64,000 nt of DNA from assembly GCF_021729845.1 (NCBI RefSeq), contig NZ_CP063397.1, positions 1,378,001 through 1,442,000 of the forward strand. Direction: 5' to 3'. This document shows, one piece after another, positions 25,708 through 35,072 of the stretch (position 1 is its first letter; each line of letters opens with the position of its first letter). This DNA is from Rhizobium sp. SL42 (GTDB lineage Bacteria > Pseudomonadota > Alphaproteobacteria > Rhizobiales > Rhizobiaceae). The notes under the pieces are model-generated. The model was not told the DNA's origin and did no database searches. It saw nothing but the letters and a program-made list of their open reading frames with translations. The position numbers were made by a program, and so were the translations under genes.

Positions 25708-27525
25708 TTAGAACAGGACGCTGGCGCCCTGGTCCGCCGGTCCGGCGATACGGCGGAAGCTGGCAAACAGTTCGCGGCCCATGCCGAATTCATTGTCGTC
25801 GAGATTGACCGTCGCGGCCGGGCGGGCGGCAAATTCTCCGGCATTGACCAGCACTTCCAGCGTGCCGGCAATAGCGTCAAGACGAATGATGTCGCCATCC
25901 CGGATCTTGGCGATCGGGCCGCCGTCGACGGCTTCCGGTGTCACATGGATGGCGGCTGGAACCTTGCCCGATGCACCCGACATGCGGCCGTCGGTGACGA
26001 GTGCAACCTTGAAGCCGCGGTCCTGCAGCACGCCGAGCGGCGGGGTCAGGCGGTGCAGTTCCGGCATGCCGTTGGCGCGCGGTCCTTGGAAGCGCACGAC
26101 GGCGATGAAATCCCGCTCGAGTTTGCCTGCCTTGAACGCTTCCTGCAGTTCCTGCTGGTCGTTGAACACGATCGCCGGCGCCTCGATGACATGGCGCTCC
26201 GGTTTCACGGCGGAGATCTTGATCACCGCCTTGCCGAGCGAACCGGTGAGCATCTTCAGGCCGCCGTTCGACTGGAACGGCTTGTCGAAGGTCGTCAATA
26301 CCTTCGGGTCGGCGCTTGTCTCCGATGACGGTTCGCGTTTGACGGTGCCGTCGTCGGCCAGCTTCGGATCGATTGCATAGGCGCTCAGGCCCTGGCCATA
26401 GACGGTGCGCACGTCGTCATGCAGATATCCGGCCTTGAGGAGTTGCTTGATCAGGAACCCCATGCCGCCGGCGGCGTGAAAATGGTTCACGTCGGCAAGC
26501 CCGTTCGGATAGACGCGGGCCAGAAGCGGCACGATGTCGGAAAGCTCCGAGATGTCTTCCCAGGTCAGCTTGATGCCGCCCGCCCGCGCCATGGCAAGCA
26601 GATGCATCGTGTGGTTCGTCGAGCCACCGGTCGCATGCAGGCCGACCACGCCATTGACGATCGAACGCTCGTCGATCATCTCGCCGGCCGGGGTAAACTC
26701 GTTGCCGAGCGCCGTGATTGCCAGCGCCCGCTTGGTCGCTTCCCGGGTCAATGCGTCGCGCAGCGGTGTGCCGGGATTGATGAAGGACGCGCCGGGCAGG
26801 TGGAAGCCCATGATCTCCATCAGCATCTGGTTGGAATTGGCCGTGCCGTAGAAGGTGCAGGTGCCGGGGCCATGATAGGACTTGGATTCGGCTTCGAGCA
26901 GTTCCTCGCGGCCGACCTTGCCCTCGGCATAGAGCTGGCGGATGCGCGACTTCTCGTCATTCGGCAGTCCGGTGGTCATCGGACCGGCCGGTACGAACAC
27001 CGCCGGCAGATGGCCGAAGGTCAACGCCGCGATCATCAGGCCAGGCACGATCTTGTCGCAGACGCCGAGATAGACGGTGGAATCGAACATGTTGTGGCTG
27101 AGGCCGATGCCGGCGGACATGGCGATCGCGTCGCGCGAAAACAGCGACAGCTCCATGCCCGGCTGGCCCTGGGTGACGCCATCGCACATCGCCGGAACGC
27201 CACCGGCGACCTGGGCGACACCGCCGACTTCAGCCGCTGCCTTGCGGATCTGGGCCGGGTAGGTCTCGAACGGCTGATGCGCTGACAGCATGTCATTGTA
27301 GGAGGTGATGATGCCGAGATTGGGGACGACGTCGCCGGCAAGGGCTGCCTTGTCCCCGGGGGAACAGACGGCAAAGCCGTGCGCAAGGTTGCCGCAGGAC
27401 AGCGTCGAACGGTGCACACCCTTGGTGATCGCCTTGCGGGTCCGCTCGAGATAGAGCTCGCGGGTCGGCTTCGACCGTTCGACAATGCGCTTGGTTATGG
27501 CTTCGATACGGCGATCTGCACTCAT
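25708..27525 (-). CDS. edd: 6-phosphogluconate dehydratase Edd
   Basis: Edd (605 aa from the ATG at 27525) converts 6-phosphogluconate to 2-keto-3-deoxy-6-phosphogluconate, the committing step of the Entner-Doudoroff pathway. It is an IlvD/Edd-family Fe-S dehydratase: [87 protein letters not shown] and [15 protein letters not shown] are conserved. It is the last gene of zwf-pgl-edd and its end faces the anti-sigma gene. The matching aldolase (eda) is not in the window. Confidence 0.95.
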   Translation of the reverse strand: MSADRRIEAITKRIVERSKPTRELYLERTRKAITKGVHRSTLSCGNLAHGFAVCSPGDKAALAGDVVPNLGIITSYNDMLSAHQPFETYPAQIRKAAAEVGGVAQVAGGVPAMCDGVTQGQPGMELSLFSRDAIAMSAGIGLSHNMFDSTVYLGVCDKIVPGLMIAALTFGHLPAVFVPAGPMTTGLPNDEKSRIRQLYAEGKVGREELLEAESKSYHGPGTCTFYGTANSNQMLMEIMGFHLPGASFINPGTPLRDALTREATKRALAITALGNEFTPAGEMIDERSIVNGVVGLHATGGSTNHTMHLLAMARAGGIKLTWEDISELSDIVPLLARVYPNGLADVNHFHAAGGMGFLIKQLLKAGYLHDDVRTVYGQGLSAYAIDPKLADDGTVKREPSSETSADPKVLTTFDKPFQSNGGLKMLTGSLGKAVIKISAVKPERHVIEAPAIVFNDQQELQEAFKAGKLERDFIAVVRFQGPRANGMPELHRLTPPLGVLQDRGFKVALVTDGRMSGASGKVPAAIHVTPEAVDGGPIAKIRDGDIIRLDAIAGTLEVLVNAGEFAARPAATVNLDDNEFGMGRELFASFRRIAGPADQGASVLF

Positions 27526-27620
27526 CGGATGTTGCTCCTCAACTGGGCGCGAGCGCCTTGGGTACGCATCGCGCGGGGGACCTCGACAGGTCCGAACGGT
27601 CATCGTCTTGTCGTTATGAA

Positions 27621-27649
27621 GCCCTGCCGGTCTCCTCAACCGGCAGGGC
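27621..27649 (-). promoter_or_regulatory. Intercistronic hairpin between pgl and edd
   Basis: A perfect 10-bp stem GCCCTGCCGG (27621-27630) with CCGGCAGGGC (27640-27649) in the 136-nt gap between pgl and edd. There is no T-run on the coding strand, so it is probably an mRNA processing or stability element. Confidence 0.6.
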
Positions 27650-27661
27650 AGGGCATGCCTC

Positions 27662-28360
27662 TCAGGGCGCCCAATAGATGTCGGGTGTCGTCGCAGCCCG
27701 TTCAAGCACGGCCCGGATCGGCATGTCTGCCTCGTCAGTACCGGACAGCGCCTTGTCCAGCACCGCCTTCTTTTCAGCGCCTTCGATATGCACGACCAGA
27801 AGGCCCGCATCCTGTAGCGCCGAGAATGACAGGGTCAGCCGTGCCTCGCCGGCACCAGGCGCTTCCATGGTCATCACCCGGCGTGGCTTCGAAAGGTCGA
27901 GCGCTGCCGCCAGATGATCGCCGCCGGGGAAGAAAGAGGCCGTGTGGCCATCGGTTCCCATGCCGAGAATGGCGACGTCGAAGGGCTCCGTCATGCCGGG
28001 AACGATGCCGGAAGCTGCCGTGGCCGCGTCCTCGATCGTTGCTTCCGGACGGTAGAGCGGCACGAATTCTGCCGATGCCGCTTCGTTCTTCAGCAGATGT
28101 GTGGCCACCAGGAGATGGTTGGACCTTGCATTGTCGGCCGGCACGAAACGTTCGTCCACCAGGGTGATCTTGACCTTCGCCCAGTCAAGTTTCTTCAGGG
28201 AAAGGGCCTCGAAAAACGCTTTCGGCGTGGAGCCGCCGGAGACGGCAAGGGTTGCCGCTCCCTTGGCGGCAATCGCCGCCGAAAGCGTGGACGTGACGCG
28301 CGTGGCCAGCGCCTCGGCCAGCGCCGAACCCGTTTCGAATGTGTGCATGTGATGCGCCAT
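27662..28360 (-). CDS. pgl: 6-phosphogluconolactonase Pgl
   Basis: Pgl (232 aa from the ATG at 28360, MAHHMHTF) hydrolyses 6-phosphogluconolactone made by Zwf. Signatures are [16 protein letters not shown] and [17 protein letters not shown], then [14 protein letters not shown]. The start was chosen because it lies 14 nt after the zwf stop; the longer frame would overlap zwf. It is the middle gene of the Entner-Doudoroff/pentose phosphate operon. Confidence 0.95.
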   Translation of the reverse strand: MAHHMHTFETGSALAEALATRVTSTLSAAIAAKGAATLAVSGGSTPKAFFEALSLKKLDWAKVKITLVDERFVPADNARSNHLLVATHLLKNEAASAEFVPLYRPEATIEDAATAASGIVPGMTEPFDVAILGMGTDGHTASFFPGGDHLAAALDLSKPRRVMTMEAPGAGEARLTLSFSALQDAGLLVVHIEGAEKKAVLDKALSGTDEADMPIRAVLERAATTPDIYWAP

Positions 28361-28374
28361 CGCGATCCCCGGTC

Positions 28375-29847
28375 TCAGTCGTTTTCGTGCCAGGTGCGGC
28401 CGTCGCGCTCGATCAGCGCGATGGCCTGGCTCGGACCCCATGTGCCGGACGTATAGCCCTGCGCCTTCTGGCCGATTTCTTCCCAGGCTTTCAGGATCGG
28501 ATCGACCCAGTTCCAGGCCGCCTCGACTTCGTCGCGGCGCATGAATAGCGTCTGGTTCGAGCGGATGACATCCATCAGCAGGCGTTCATAGGCGTCCGGA
28601 TTGCGCACTTCAAAGGCCTGGGCAAAGCTCATGTCGAGCGAGACATGGCGCAGGCGCATGCCGCCCGGACCCGGATCCTTGATCATCAGCCATTGCTTGA
28701 CGCCTTCGTCCGGCTGCAGGCGGATGACCAGCTTGTTGGCTTCGATGCGTCCTGCGCTCTCGCCGAAGATCGAATGCGGGATCGGCTTGAAGGCGATGAC
28801 GATTTCCGACATGCGGCTGGCAAGGCGCTTGCCCGTGCGCAGATAGAAGGGAACGCCCGCCCAGCGCCAGTTGTTGATCTCGGTCTTGATCGCGACGAAG
28901 GTTTCCGTATCGGAGGTCGCTTCCAGCTCTTCCTGATAACCGTTGACCGGACCGCCGGCAGAGGCGCCTGCGCGGTACTGGCCACGCACGGTCTGTTTCT
29001 CGACATTGGCGCCGGTGATCGGCTTCAGCGAGCGCAGAACCTTCAGCTTCTCGTCGCGCACAGCTTCGGCATCGAGCGACGACGGCGCTTCCATGGCAAC
29101 GAGGCAGAGCAGCTGCAGGATATGGTTCTGCACCATGTCACGCAGCGCGCCAGCCTTGTCGTAATAGGTGACGCGACCTTCGAGGCCGACGGATTCGGCA
29201 ACCGTGATCTGCACATGGTCGATATGGGCGGAGTTCCACAACGGCTCATAGAGCGCATTGGCAAAGCGCAGCGCCATCAGGTTCTGCACCGTTTCCTTGC
29301 CGAGATAGTGGTCGATGCGGAAGATCTGCTCTTCCTTGAACACCTTGCCGATCGTGTCGTTCAGCGCCTGGGCCGATGCGAGATCGCGGCCGATCGGCTT
29401 TTCCACCACGATGCGGGTCGACTTGGTGATCAGCTTGTGATCGCGGATCTTGTCGGCGATGTCGCCGAAGATCGACGGGGACACGGCGAGATAGAAGGCG
29501 CGCACGATGTCCTTGCCGGCGTCGAGCAAGGTTTTCAGCTGCGGCCAGCCCTGATCGGACTTGGCGTCGACTGCGACATAGAAGATGCGGGCGAGAAATT
29601 TCGCCAGCTCGGCCTCGTCGAGTTCTTCGGCTTTCAGATGTTCCTTCAGCGCGGCAAGCGTGTACTGGCGATATTCATCGTCGGTCATGGCCGTGCGCGA
29701 GGCCCCGATGATGCGCGTCGGCTCGGTCAGCTGGCCGGCCAGCTGGCGATGATAGAGCGCCGGCAACAGCTTGCGTTCGGCGAGGTCGCCGGTGCCGCCA
29801 AAGACGACATAGTCAAAAGGTTCAACGGGGATGATCTGGCTGCTCAT
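28375..29847 (-). CDS. zwf: Glucose-6-phosphate 1-dehydrogenase Zwf
   Basis: Zwf (490 aa from the ATG at 29847) oxidises glucose-6-phosphate to the lactone with NADP. The nucleotide motif FGGTGDLAERKLLPA lies at the N-terminus and the active-site segment RIDHYLGKETVQN at about residue 190. It heads zwf-pgl-edd. The 87 nt upstream are AT-rich (including TTGTAATCTAATCGATTT near 29884), possibly a regulator site, but no named operator can be assigned with confidence. Confidence 0.96.
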   Translation of the reverse strand: MSSQIIPVEPFDYVVFGGTGDLAERKLLPALYHRQLAGQLTEPTRIIGASRTAMTDDEYRQYTLAALKEHLKAEELDEAELAKFLARIFYVAVDAKSDQGWPQLKTLLDAGKDIVRAFYLAVSPSIFGDIADKIRDHKLITKSTRIVVEKPIGRDLASAQALNDTIGKVFKEEQIFRIDHYLGKETVQNLMALRFANALYEPLWNSAHIDHVQITVAESVGLEGRVTYYDKAGALRDMVQNHILQLLCLVAMEAPSSLDAEAVRDEKLKVLRSLKPITGANVEKQTVRGQYRAGASAGGPVNGYQEELEATSDTETFVAIKTEINNWRWAGVPFYLRTGKRLASRMSEIVIAFKPIPHSIFGESAGRIEANKLVIRLQPDEGVKQWLMIKDPGPGGMRLRHVSLDMSFAQAFEVRNPDAYERLLMDVIRSNQTLFMRRDEVEAAWNWVDPILKAWEEIGQKAQGYTSGTWGPSQAIALIERDGRTWHEND

Positions 29848-29934
29848 ACGGCGTCTCTCACTCGGCAAGTTAGTTGGACAGGTTTGTAATCTAATCGATT
29901 TAAAAAAGCCACCCCGCAGAGATGGAATTTGCAT

Positions 29935-30339
29935 TCACTTATCGATTTGCGGCATGCGTTGGGTCTGGATACGTCCATTGATAACCAGGCCAGATGACGG
30001 CGGTGCTGCGGCAAAACCGAGCAGTGCAATGAAGAGAATGGCAATCCAGACGCGGTAGCGGGTCGCGTGAGGATCACTTCCTCGATCCTGTTCGGATTCA
30101 ATTGATCGCAGCAATGCAGTTGTTCGTTGCGCTTGCCGCGCCGGGACACGGATCGGGATTCCTCCGATGGCGCCAGCATAATGTGGCAGGTTGGCAATGA
30201 CGTGCCATTGCGCGGCCACGACCAGAATGCCATGGGCCTCAAGATAGCCGCGGGACACCGAAAAGTCTCGGATCCCGAAAGCGGTTGCAACCCACTCGAG
30301 GCTGTCGCCCCGGTCCGACAGGCAGGACGCAACCTTCAT
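29935..30339 (-). CDS. Small protein with C-terminal membrane helix, coupled to puuB
   Basis: A 134-aa protein of unknown function. Its ATG (30339) is 1 nt downstream of the puuB stop, so translation is probably coupled. The N-terminal two thirds are soluble; a hydrophobic helix (VWIAILFIALLGFAAA) lies near residues 96-111, followed by a short polar tail. No family is recognised. Its place at the end of the puuAB operon hints at a role tied to the oxidase or the membrane. Confidence 0.65.
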   Translation of the reverse strand: MKVASCLSDRGDSLEWVATAFGIRDFSVSRGYLEAHGILVVAAQWHVIANLPHYAGAIGGIPIRVPARQAQRTTALLRSIESEQDRGSDPHATRYRVWIAILFIALLGFAAAPPSSGLVINGRIQTQRMPQIDK

Positions 30340-30340
30340 A

Positions 30341-31627
30341 CTAGAACCGGTCCCTGAGCGCGTACCAAGTGAGAGCGAGGAACAGAAGCGGGCTTCGGAA
30401 CCTTGCGCCACCGGGGAAAGGCGGGATTTTGAGTTGCTTGAGCAGGTCCAGTTCGCTCGAGTTTCCGGCAATCGAATCGGCGTACATCTTGCCTGAATAA
30501 TTTGACAGCATCACGCCATGGCCGGAAAAACCGCCGATCGACGTGACGCCGGGCATGACCTCGCGGGCAAAGGGCTTGCGCGGCAACGTGATGCCGACCG
30601 AGCCGCCCCAGGCATGGGTCATCTCGATGTCTTTCAGCGACGGGTAGATCTCGGCGATCTGGCGCCGGATATGGGTGGAAATGTCGCGCGGGCTGTCCGA
30701 CGTATAGGCCTCGCGGCCACCAAACAGCAGTCGCCCATCCTGGCTCTTACGGAAATAGCGCACGACAAAGCGGCTGTCGGCGACGGCTTCCGAGCCCGGG
30801 ATCACATCCGGGAATTTGTCGAGCGGCACGGTTGCGCCGATGAACGAGCGGATCGGCATCACCCGGGCCGCCGTGATGGGTTCCAAATTGCCGATATAGG
30901 CATTGGTTGCGATCAGCACCTTGTCGGCGGTAATCGTTCCCTTCGGTGTGTCGATCATTGTCTTGCCGCCGTTCTGGCGGATCGCCGTGGCCGGCGTCAT
31001 TTCATGGATGCGTGCGCCCGAAGCCGCCGCCACGCGTGCCAGCCCGATCAAGAGCTTCAGCGGATGGATATGGCCGGTGCCGGTATCGCGCACGCCACAG
31101 AAATAGCGCTCCGAACCCAGGCGCTCGGCGGTCTCGGCCTTGTCCATGAAACTGACATGCGGATAGTTGTAGCGACTGGCCATGATCTCGGCGGAGCGCC
31201 GATAATCGTTCTCGTAGCTCTTCTTGTGCGAAACATTCATCTGCCCCGGCATGTATTCCATGTCGATGCCATGCGTGCCGGCAAAATTGAGCAGGTGCTG
31301 CTTGGCGTTCTCGGCCATGTCGAACAGCGCCTTGGCACGCTCGTAGCCGAGCTCCAGCTCCATTTCGTCGGGCCAGGCGCGCTGGCCGGTGCCGAGCTGG
31401 CCGCCATTGCGCCCCGACGCGCCATCGCCAAAGCGATGGCCTTCAATCAGCACGACCGAAACGCCGCGTGTCGCCAGATGATAGGCCGCTTGCAGGCCTG
31501 TGTAGCCGCCGCCGATAATCGCGACATCTGCGTTCGTCGACCCGTCAAGCGCCGGATATTCCGGCCGCTCCCCGGCGCTGGCCTGATACCAGGACAGCCC
31601 GGGTGCGATAGGACTTTGCCATGCCAT
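30341..31627 (-). CDS. puuB: Gamma-glutamylputrescine oxidase-type flavoprotein PuuB
   Basis: A 428-aa FAD-dependent amine oxidase of the DadA/PuuB family. The dinucleotide motif is VAIIGGGYTGLQAAYHLA near residue 35; GASGRNGGQLGTGQR and HAWGGSVGITLPRKPF are typical of PuuB. It oxidises gamma-glutamylputrescine in polyamine catabolism. It lies 12 nt after puuA, which makes its substrate, so the two form one operon. Related deaminating oxidases cannot be excluded from sequence alone. Confidence 0.88.
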   Translation of the reverse strand: MAWQSPIAPGLSWYQASAGERPEYPALDGSTNADVAIIGGGYTGLQAAYHLATRGVSVVLIEGHRFGDGASGRNGGQLGTGQRAWPDEMELELGYERAKALFDMAENAKQHLLNFAGTHGIDMEYMPGQMNVSHKKSYENDYRRSAEIMASRYNYPHVSFMDKAETAERLGSERYFCGVRDTGTGHIHPLKLLIGLARVAAASGARIHEMTPATAIRQNGGKTMIDTPKGTITADKVLIATNAYIGNLEPITAARVMPIRSFIGATVPLDKFPDVIPGSEAVADSRFVVRYFRKSQDGRLLFGGREAYTSDSPRDISTHIRRQIAEIYPSLKDIEMTHAWGGSVGITLPRKPFAREVMPGVTSIGGFSGHGVMLSNYSGKMYADSIAGNSSELDLLKQLKIPPFPGGARFRSPLLFLALTWYALRDRF

Positions 31628-31639
31628 GCAACGCGCTCC

Positions 31640-33076
31640 CTATACGTTCAGGAGAAGGAATTCGCGTTCCCACGGGCTGATCACCTGCATGAAGGTCTCG
31701 AACTCGCCACGCTTGACGCCGGCATAAAGGCCGATGAACTCGGCGCTCAGCACTTCCGCCAGCGCATCGTCCGATTCCAGCTGCGACACCGCCTCCAGCA
31801 GTCCACGCGGCAGATCGACGGAACCTTCGTTGGCGGTGCCTTCGGAGGCAGCCGTCGGCTCGATATCTTTCAGGATGCCAAGCAGGCCGCAGCCGAGCGA
31901 GGCGGCGAGCGCCAGGTAGGGATTGCAATCCGAGCCGGGCAGGCGGTTCTCGATGCGCCGGGCGGCGGCGTCAGATACCGGAACGCGGAAAGCCGTGGTG
32001 CGGTTGTCATAGCCCCAGGCATTGTTGACCGGTGCCGACATGTCGGGCGTCAGGCGGCGATAGGAATTCACATAGGGCGCCATCATCACCAGCGCCTTGG
32101 GCACGAAGCTCTGCATGCCGCCGATGAACTGGAAGAACTCCTTCGACGGGGACCCATCGGGATTGGAGAACACGTTCTTGCCGGTCTCGATGTCGACCAC
32201 CGACTGGTGGATATGCATTGCCGATCCCGCCTGTCCCTGCATCGGCTTGGCCATGAAGGTGGCATAGATGCCGTGCTTGAGGGCGGCCTCGCGGATCGTG
32301 CGCTTGAACAGGAAGACCTGATCGGCAAGCTCGATCGGATCGCCGTGTCGCAGGTTGATCTCAAGCTGCGCCGGCCCCTCTTCATGGATCAGCGTGTCGA
32401 TTTCCAGACCCTGCTTCTCCGAGAAGTGATAGATGTCGTCGATCAGTTCGTCGAATTCGTTGATGCCGGCAATCGAGTAACCCTGGCCGCTGACGATGGC
32501 CCGGCCGGAGCGGCCCTTCGGCGGATGCAGCGGATAGTCAGGGTCGTCATTCGTGGCAACGAGATAAAATTCGATTTCTGGTGCGACCACCGGTTTCCAG
32601 CCGCGATCGGCATACATGCGCACAACGTTTTTCAGCACGTTGCGCGGCGTATACGGCACGTCCTCGCCGGTCGAGCCGACGATGTCGCAGATCACCTGCG
32701 CGGTCGGGTCGGTTTCCCATGGCACGACGGACAGCGTCGAAAGGTCGGGCACCAGCTTCAGGTCACTGTCGCGTGGCTCGTAGCGGAAATTGCCAGTTTC
32801 TTCGGGATATTCTCCAGAAATCGTGTGCCGGTAGAGCGCGGACGGCAGCGCCAGCGATGTGTTCGACGTGAATTTCGACGACGGCATCATCTTGCCGCGC
32901 GGCACGCCGGCAAGATCGGGCGTGATGCATTCGATGTCTTCGATGCCGCGGGCACGCAGCCATCCGGCCGCTTCCTTCCAGCTGCTAACGCCGCGCATCG
33001 ATCTGGGGTCCGGGGGAATGCTCGCCTTTTTCTTTGCCGCGCCTTGGGGTCTCAGCATTGTCTTTTTAGGAGGCAT
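31640..33076 (-). CDS. puuA: Glutamine synthetase-family ligase, gamma-glutamylputrescine synthetase-type PuuA
   Basis: A 478-aa member of the glutamine synthetase family. Beta-grasp region CITPDLAGVPRGKMMPSSKF; catalytic domain with PEIEFYLVATND, EEGPAQLEINLRHGDP, GSAMHIHQSV (active-site His), YRRLTPDMSAPVNN and ARRIENRLPGSDCNPYLA. Pairing with PuuB supports ATP-dependent glutamylation of putrescine; relatives act on other amines. It heads puuA-puuB-small protein. It is divergent from the BaiN-type gene. Confidence 0.88.
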   Translation of the reverse strand: MPPKKTMLRPQGAAKKKASIPPDPRSMRGVSSWKEAAGWLRARGIEDIECITPDLAGVPRGKMMPSSKFTSNTSLALPSALYRHTISGEYPEETGNFRYEPRDSDLKLVPDLSTLSVVPWETDPTAQVICDIVGSTGEDVPYTPRNVLKNVVRMYADRGWKPVVAPEIEFYLVATNDDPDYPLHPPKGRSGRAIVSGQGYSIAGINEFDELIDDIYHFSEKQGLEIDTLIHEEGPAQLEINLRHGDPIELADQVFLFKRTIREAALKHGIYATFMAKPMQGQAGSAMHIHQSVVDIETGKNVFSNPDGSPSKEFFQFIGGMQSFVPKALVMMAPYVNSYRRLTPDMSAPVNNAWGYDNRTTAFRVPVSDAAARRIENRLPGSDCNPYLALAASLGCGLLGILKDIEPTAASEGTANEGSVDLPRGLLEAVSQLESDDALAEVLSAEFIGLYAGVKRGEFETFMQVISPWEREFLLLNV

Positions 33077-33201
33077 GTCTCACCGGTTCGGATTGTTGAT
33101 GCCAGCATCATAACCAGACTTTGCCAATTGGCGAGGGGGGACCGTTGACTTTGGCGGCCCGATCGAAAAGACAGGCCATCAACGTGGATCGGGAGCCAGA
33201 T

Positions 33202-34383
33202 ATGGCCAAGCAGTATGATGTCGCCATTCTTGGCGCAGGCGCGGCCGGCATGATGGCGGGCCTGACCGCCGGCCGGCGTGGCCGCTCGGTCGTCCTGCTC
33301 GACCATGCAAAGGCGCCGGGCGAAAAGATCCGCATTTCCGGCGGCGGCCGGTGCAACTTCACCAATATCCATGCCGGTCCGAAGAACTACCTGTCGGACA
33401 ATCCGCATTTCGCCAAGTCGGCGCTGGCGCGCTATACGCCGCACGACTTCATCGCCATGGTCGATCGCCACAAGATCGCCTGGCATGAGAAGACCCTGGG
33501 CCAGCTGTTCTGCGATGACAGCGCCAAGGACATCATCCGCATGCTGCTGGAAGAAATGCGGTCTGCCCATGTCGATCTCAAGCTCTCGACCACGATCGAC
33601 ACGGTCGAACACGGCATCGACGGCTTTCGCCTGCAGACGTCGGAGGGCACGGTCATGGCCAGGTCGCTGGTTGTTGCCTGTGGCGGCAAGTCGATCCCGA
33701 AAATGGGCGCGACCGGATTTGCCTATCGCATCGCCGAGCAGTTTGGCCTGACCGTCACCGAGACAAGGCCGGCGCTGGTGCCGCTGACGCTGGAACCGAA
33801 CCTGCTCGCCGATCTGGCCGAACTCGCCGGCGTTGCCGTCGACGCCGATATCCGCCATGGCAAGACCAGTTTCCGCGAGGCCATGCTGTTTACCCATCGC
33901 GGTCTCTCAGGCCCGGCGATCCTGCAGATCTCCAGCTACTGGCGCGAAGGCGACGAGATCATCCTGTCGCTGGAGCCGGATGTCGCGGTGCTTGAAGGTC
34001 TGAAGCAGGCCAAACGCGAAAACGGTCGCCAAGCGGTCCAGACGGTGCTTGCCCAGCACCTGCCCAAGCGCCTGGCCCAGTATATAGCCGACAGTTTGAA
34101 GCTCGACAGGCCGCTGGCCGACCAGTCCGACAAGGCTTTGGCGGCCGTCGAGCAGCATCTGCGCCGCTGGGTGATCAAGCCCGCCGGCTCGGAAGGTTAT
34201 CGCACCGCGGAAGTCACGCTTGGTGGCGTCGATACCCGTCATCTGGATAGCCGGACGATGATGGCCAAGAATGTGCCGGGCCTGTATTTCATCGGCGAAT
34301 GCGTCGATGTCACTGGCTGGTTGGGCGGCTACAATTTCCAGTGGGCCTGGGCATCCGGTTACGCGGCGGGCGAAAGCCTTTGA
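33202..34383 (+). CDS. HI0933/BaiN-family flavoprotein
   Basis: A 393-aa NAD(P)/FAD-dependent oxidoreductase from the ATG at 33202. Motifs: VAILGAGAAGMMAGLTAGRRG (FAD), RISGGGRCNFTNIHAGP and GGKSIPKMGATGFAYRIAEQFG in the middle, TLGGVDTRHLDSRTM and GLYFIGECVDVTGWLGGYNFQ near the C-terminus. The family is widespread and its physiological substrate is uncertain (BaiN acts in bile-acid conversion in clostridia). Upstream in-frame sequence is not homologous, so the shorter start is preferred. Confidence 0.9.
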   Translation: MAKQYDVAILGAGAAGMMAGLTAGRRGRSVVLLDHAKAPGEKIRISGGGRCNFTNIHAGPKNYLSDNPHFAKSALARYTPHDFIAMVDRHKIAWHEKTLGQLFCDDSAKDIIRMLLEEMRSAHVDLKLSTTIDTVEHGIDGFRLQTSEGTVMARSLVVACGGKSIPKMGATGFAYRIAEQFGLTVTETRPALVPLTLEPNLLADLAELAGVAVDADIRHGKTSFREAMLFTHRGLSGPAILQISSYWREGDEIILSLEPDVAVLEGLKQAKRENGRQAVQTVLAQHLPKRLAQYIADSLKLDRPLADQSDKALAAVEQHLRRWVIKPAGSEGYRTAEVTLGGVDTRHLDSRTMMAKNVPGLYFIGECVDVTGWLGGYNFQWAWASGYAAGESL

Positions 34384-34578
34384 GGTTGCGAAATCGGCGG
34401 CAGGCGGCGCCACGCTGTTTCCCGCAACGATCCACGCAAGCTTCGCATGATAATTCAGCACTTGTTAACATGCGTCCGCCATCCTGATCGAATGCCGGAG
34501 CGGCTCCCCTCAAGGATCCGTGACATGACGTCGGGCCGGCAAGCCCGGAAAGGCATGCTTCCTGTCGAGTGACCCACC

Positions 34579-34737
34579 ATGAGGACAGCGCTGATGAACA
34601 GACACGATCGCAAACCCCGCGCTATTGCCATTGCCCGCACGCGCGACGCCAACCGTGACCGGTTGCGCCACCTCGCGATCCTCAGCCTCTACGCCGCCAG
34701 CGCGCTGGCCGCCCTCGCCATCAGCCTGATCAACTGA
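34579..34737 (+). CDS. Possible 52-aa membrane peptide
   Basis: A short frame starting MRTALMNRHDRK with a very basic N-terminus and a C-terminal hydrophobic helix (LAILSLYAASALAALAISL) ending LIN. The shape, basic tail then membrane helix, fits a small inner-membrane protein. The ribosome-binding site is weak, and a second ATG at 34594 is possible. Unsupported beyond composition. Confidence 0.4.
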   Translation: MRTALMNRHDRKPRAIAIARTRDANRDRLRHLAILSLYAASALAALAISLIN

Positions 34738-35072
34738 TCGCTGCCGGAGCAAGATGAACGCCCGGCCGGCAAAGGCCGGACCCGTGTGCTCGCGGAAACA
34801 CAAACACCTGGCAGCAACGACACAGGCGCAAGCCCTGCTTCGCATCCGTTCCTGCGGACGCGTCGGCTCTTGACTGCGCGCATATGGACCCGTGCGCGGC
34901 TGATGAAACGGTCACGCGCGCTCATTTAACTTCGTCTTGATACTTTTGTTGCAGGCTTTTCGATGGAGACTTGCCGAAAAATCGCTGTGTGCTGTGTCAG
35001 GATGCGCGGCGATGGATTGCAGGCAGGGAGGAAGTCGGCGTGCAAGCGTCGCAATTGCTTGGAGGAAGCAAG
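34738..35072. other. Intergenic region upstream of the chemoreceptor gene
   Basis: These 335 nt contain no convincing gene. The last 150 nt become AT-richer (TTTAACTTCGTCTTGATACTTTTGTTGC near 34925-34952 read in two parts) and probably hold the promoter of the downstream chemoreceptor. The rest shows only short GC-rich hairpins (for example GGCCGGCAAAGGCCGG near 34764). Confidence 0.5.

Noticed and set aside
29848..29934. HexR operator upstream of zwf
   Set aside because: The AT-rich sequence only partly matches the TGTAAT/ATTACA pattern, and no hexR gene is adjacent.
30518..33148. An 876-codon open frame on the plus strand across puuB and puuA
   Set aside because: It is the shadow of two well-conserved minus-strand genes; its sequence is Arg/His/Gly-rich with no family motifs.
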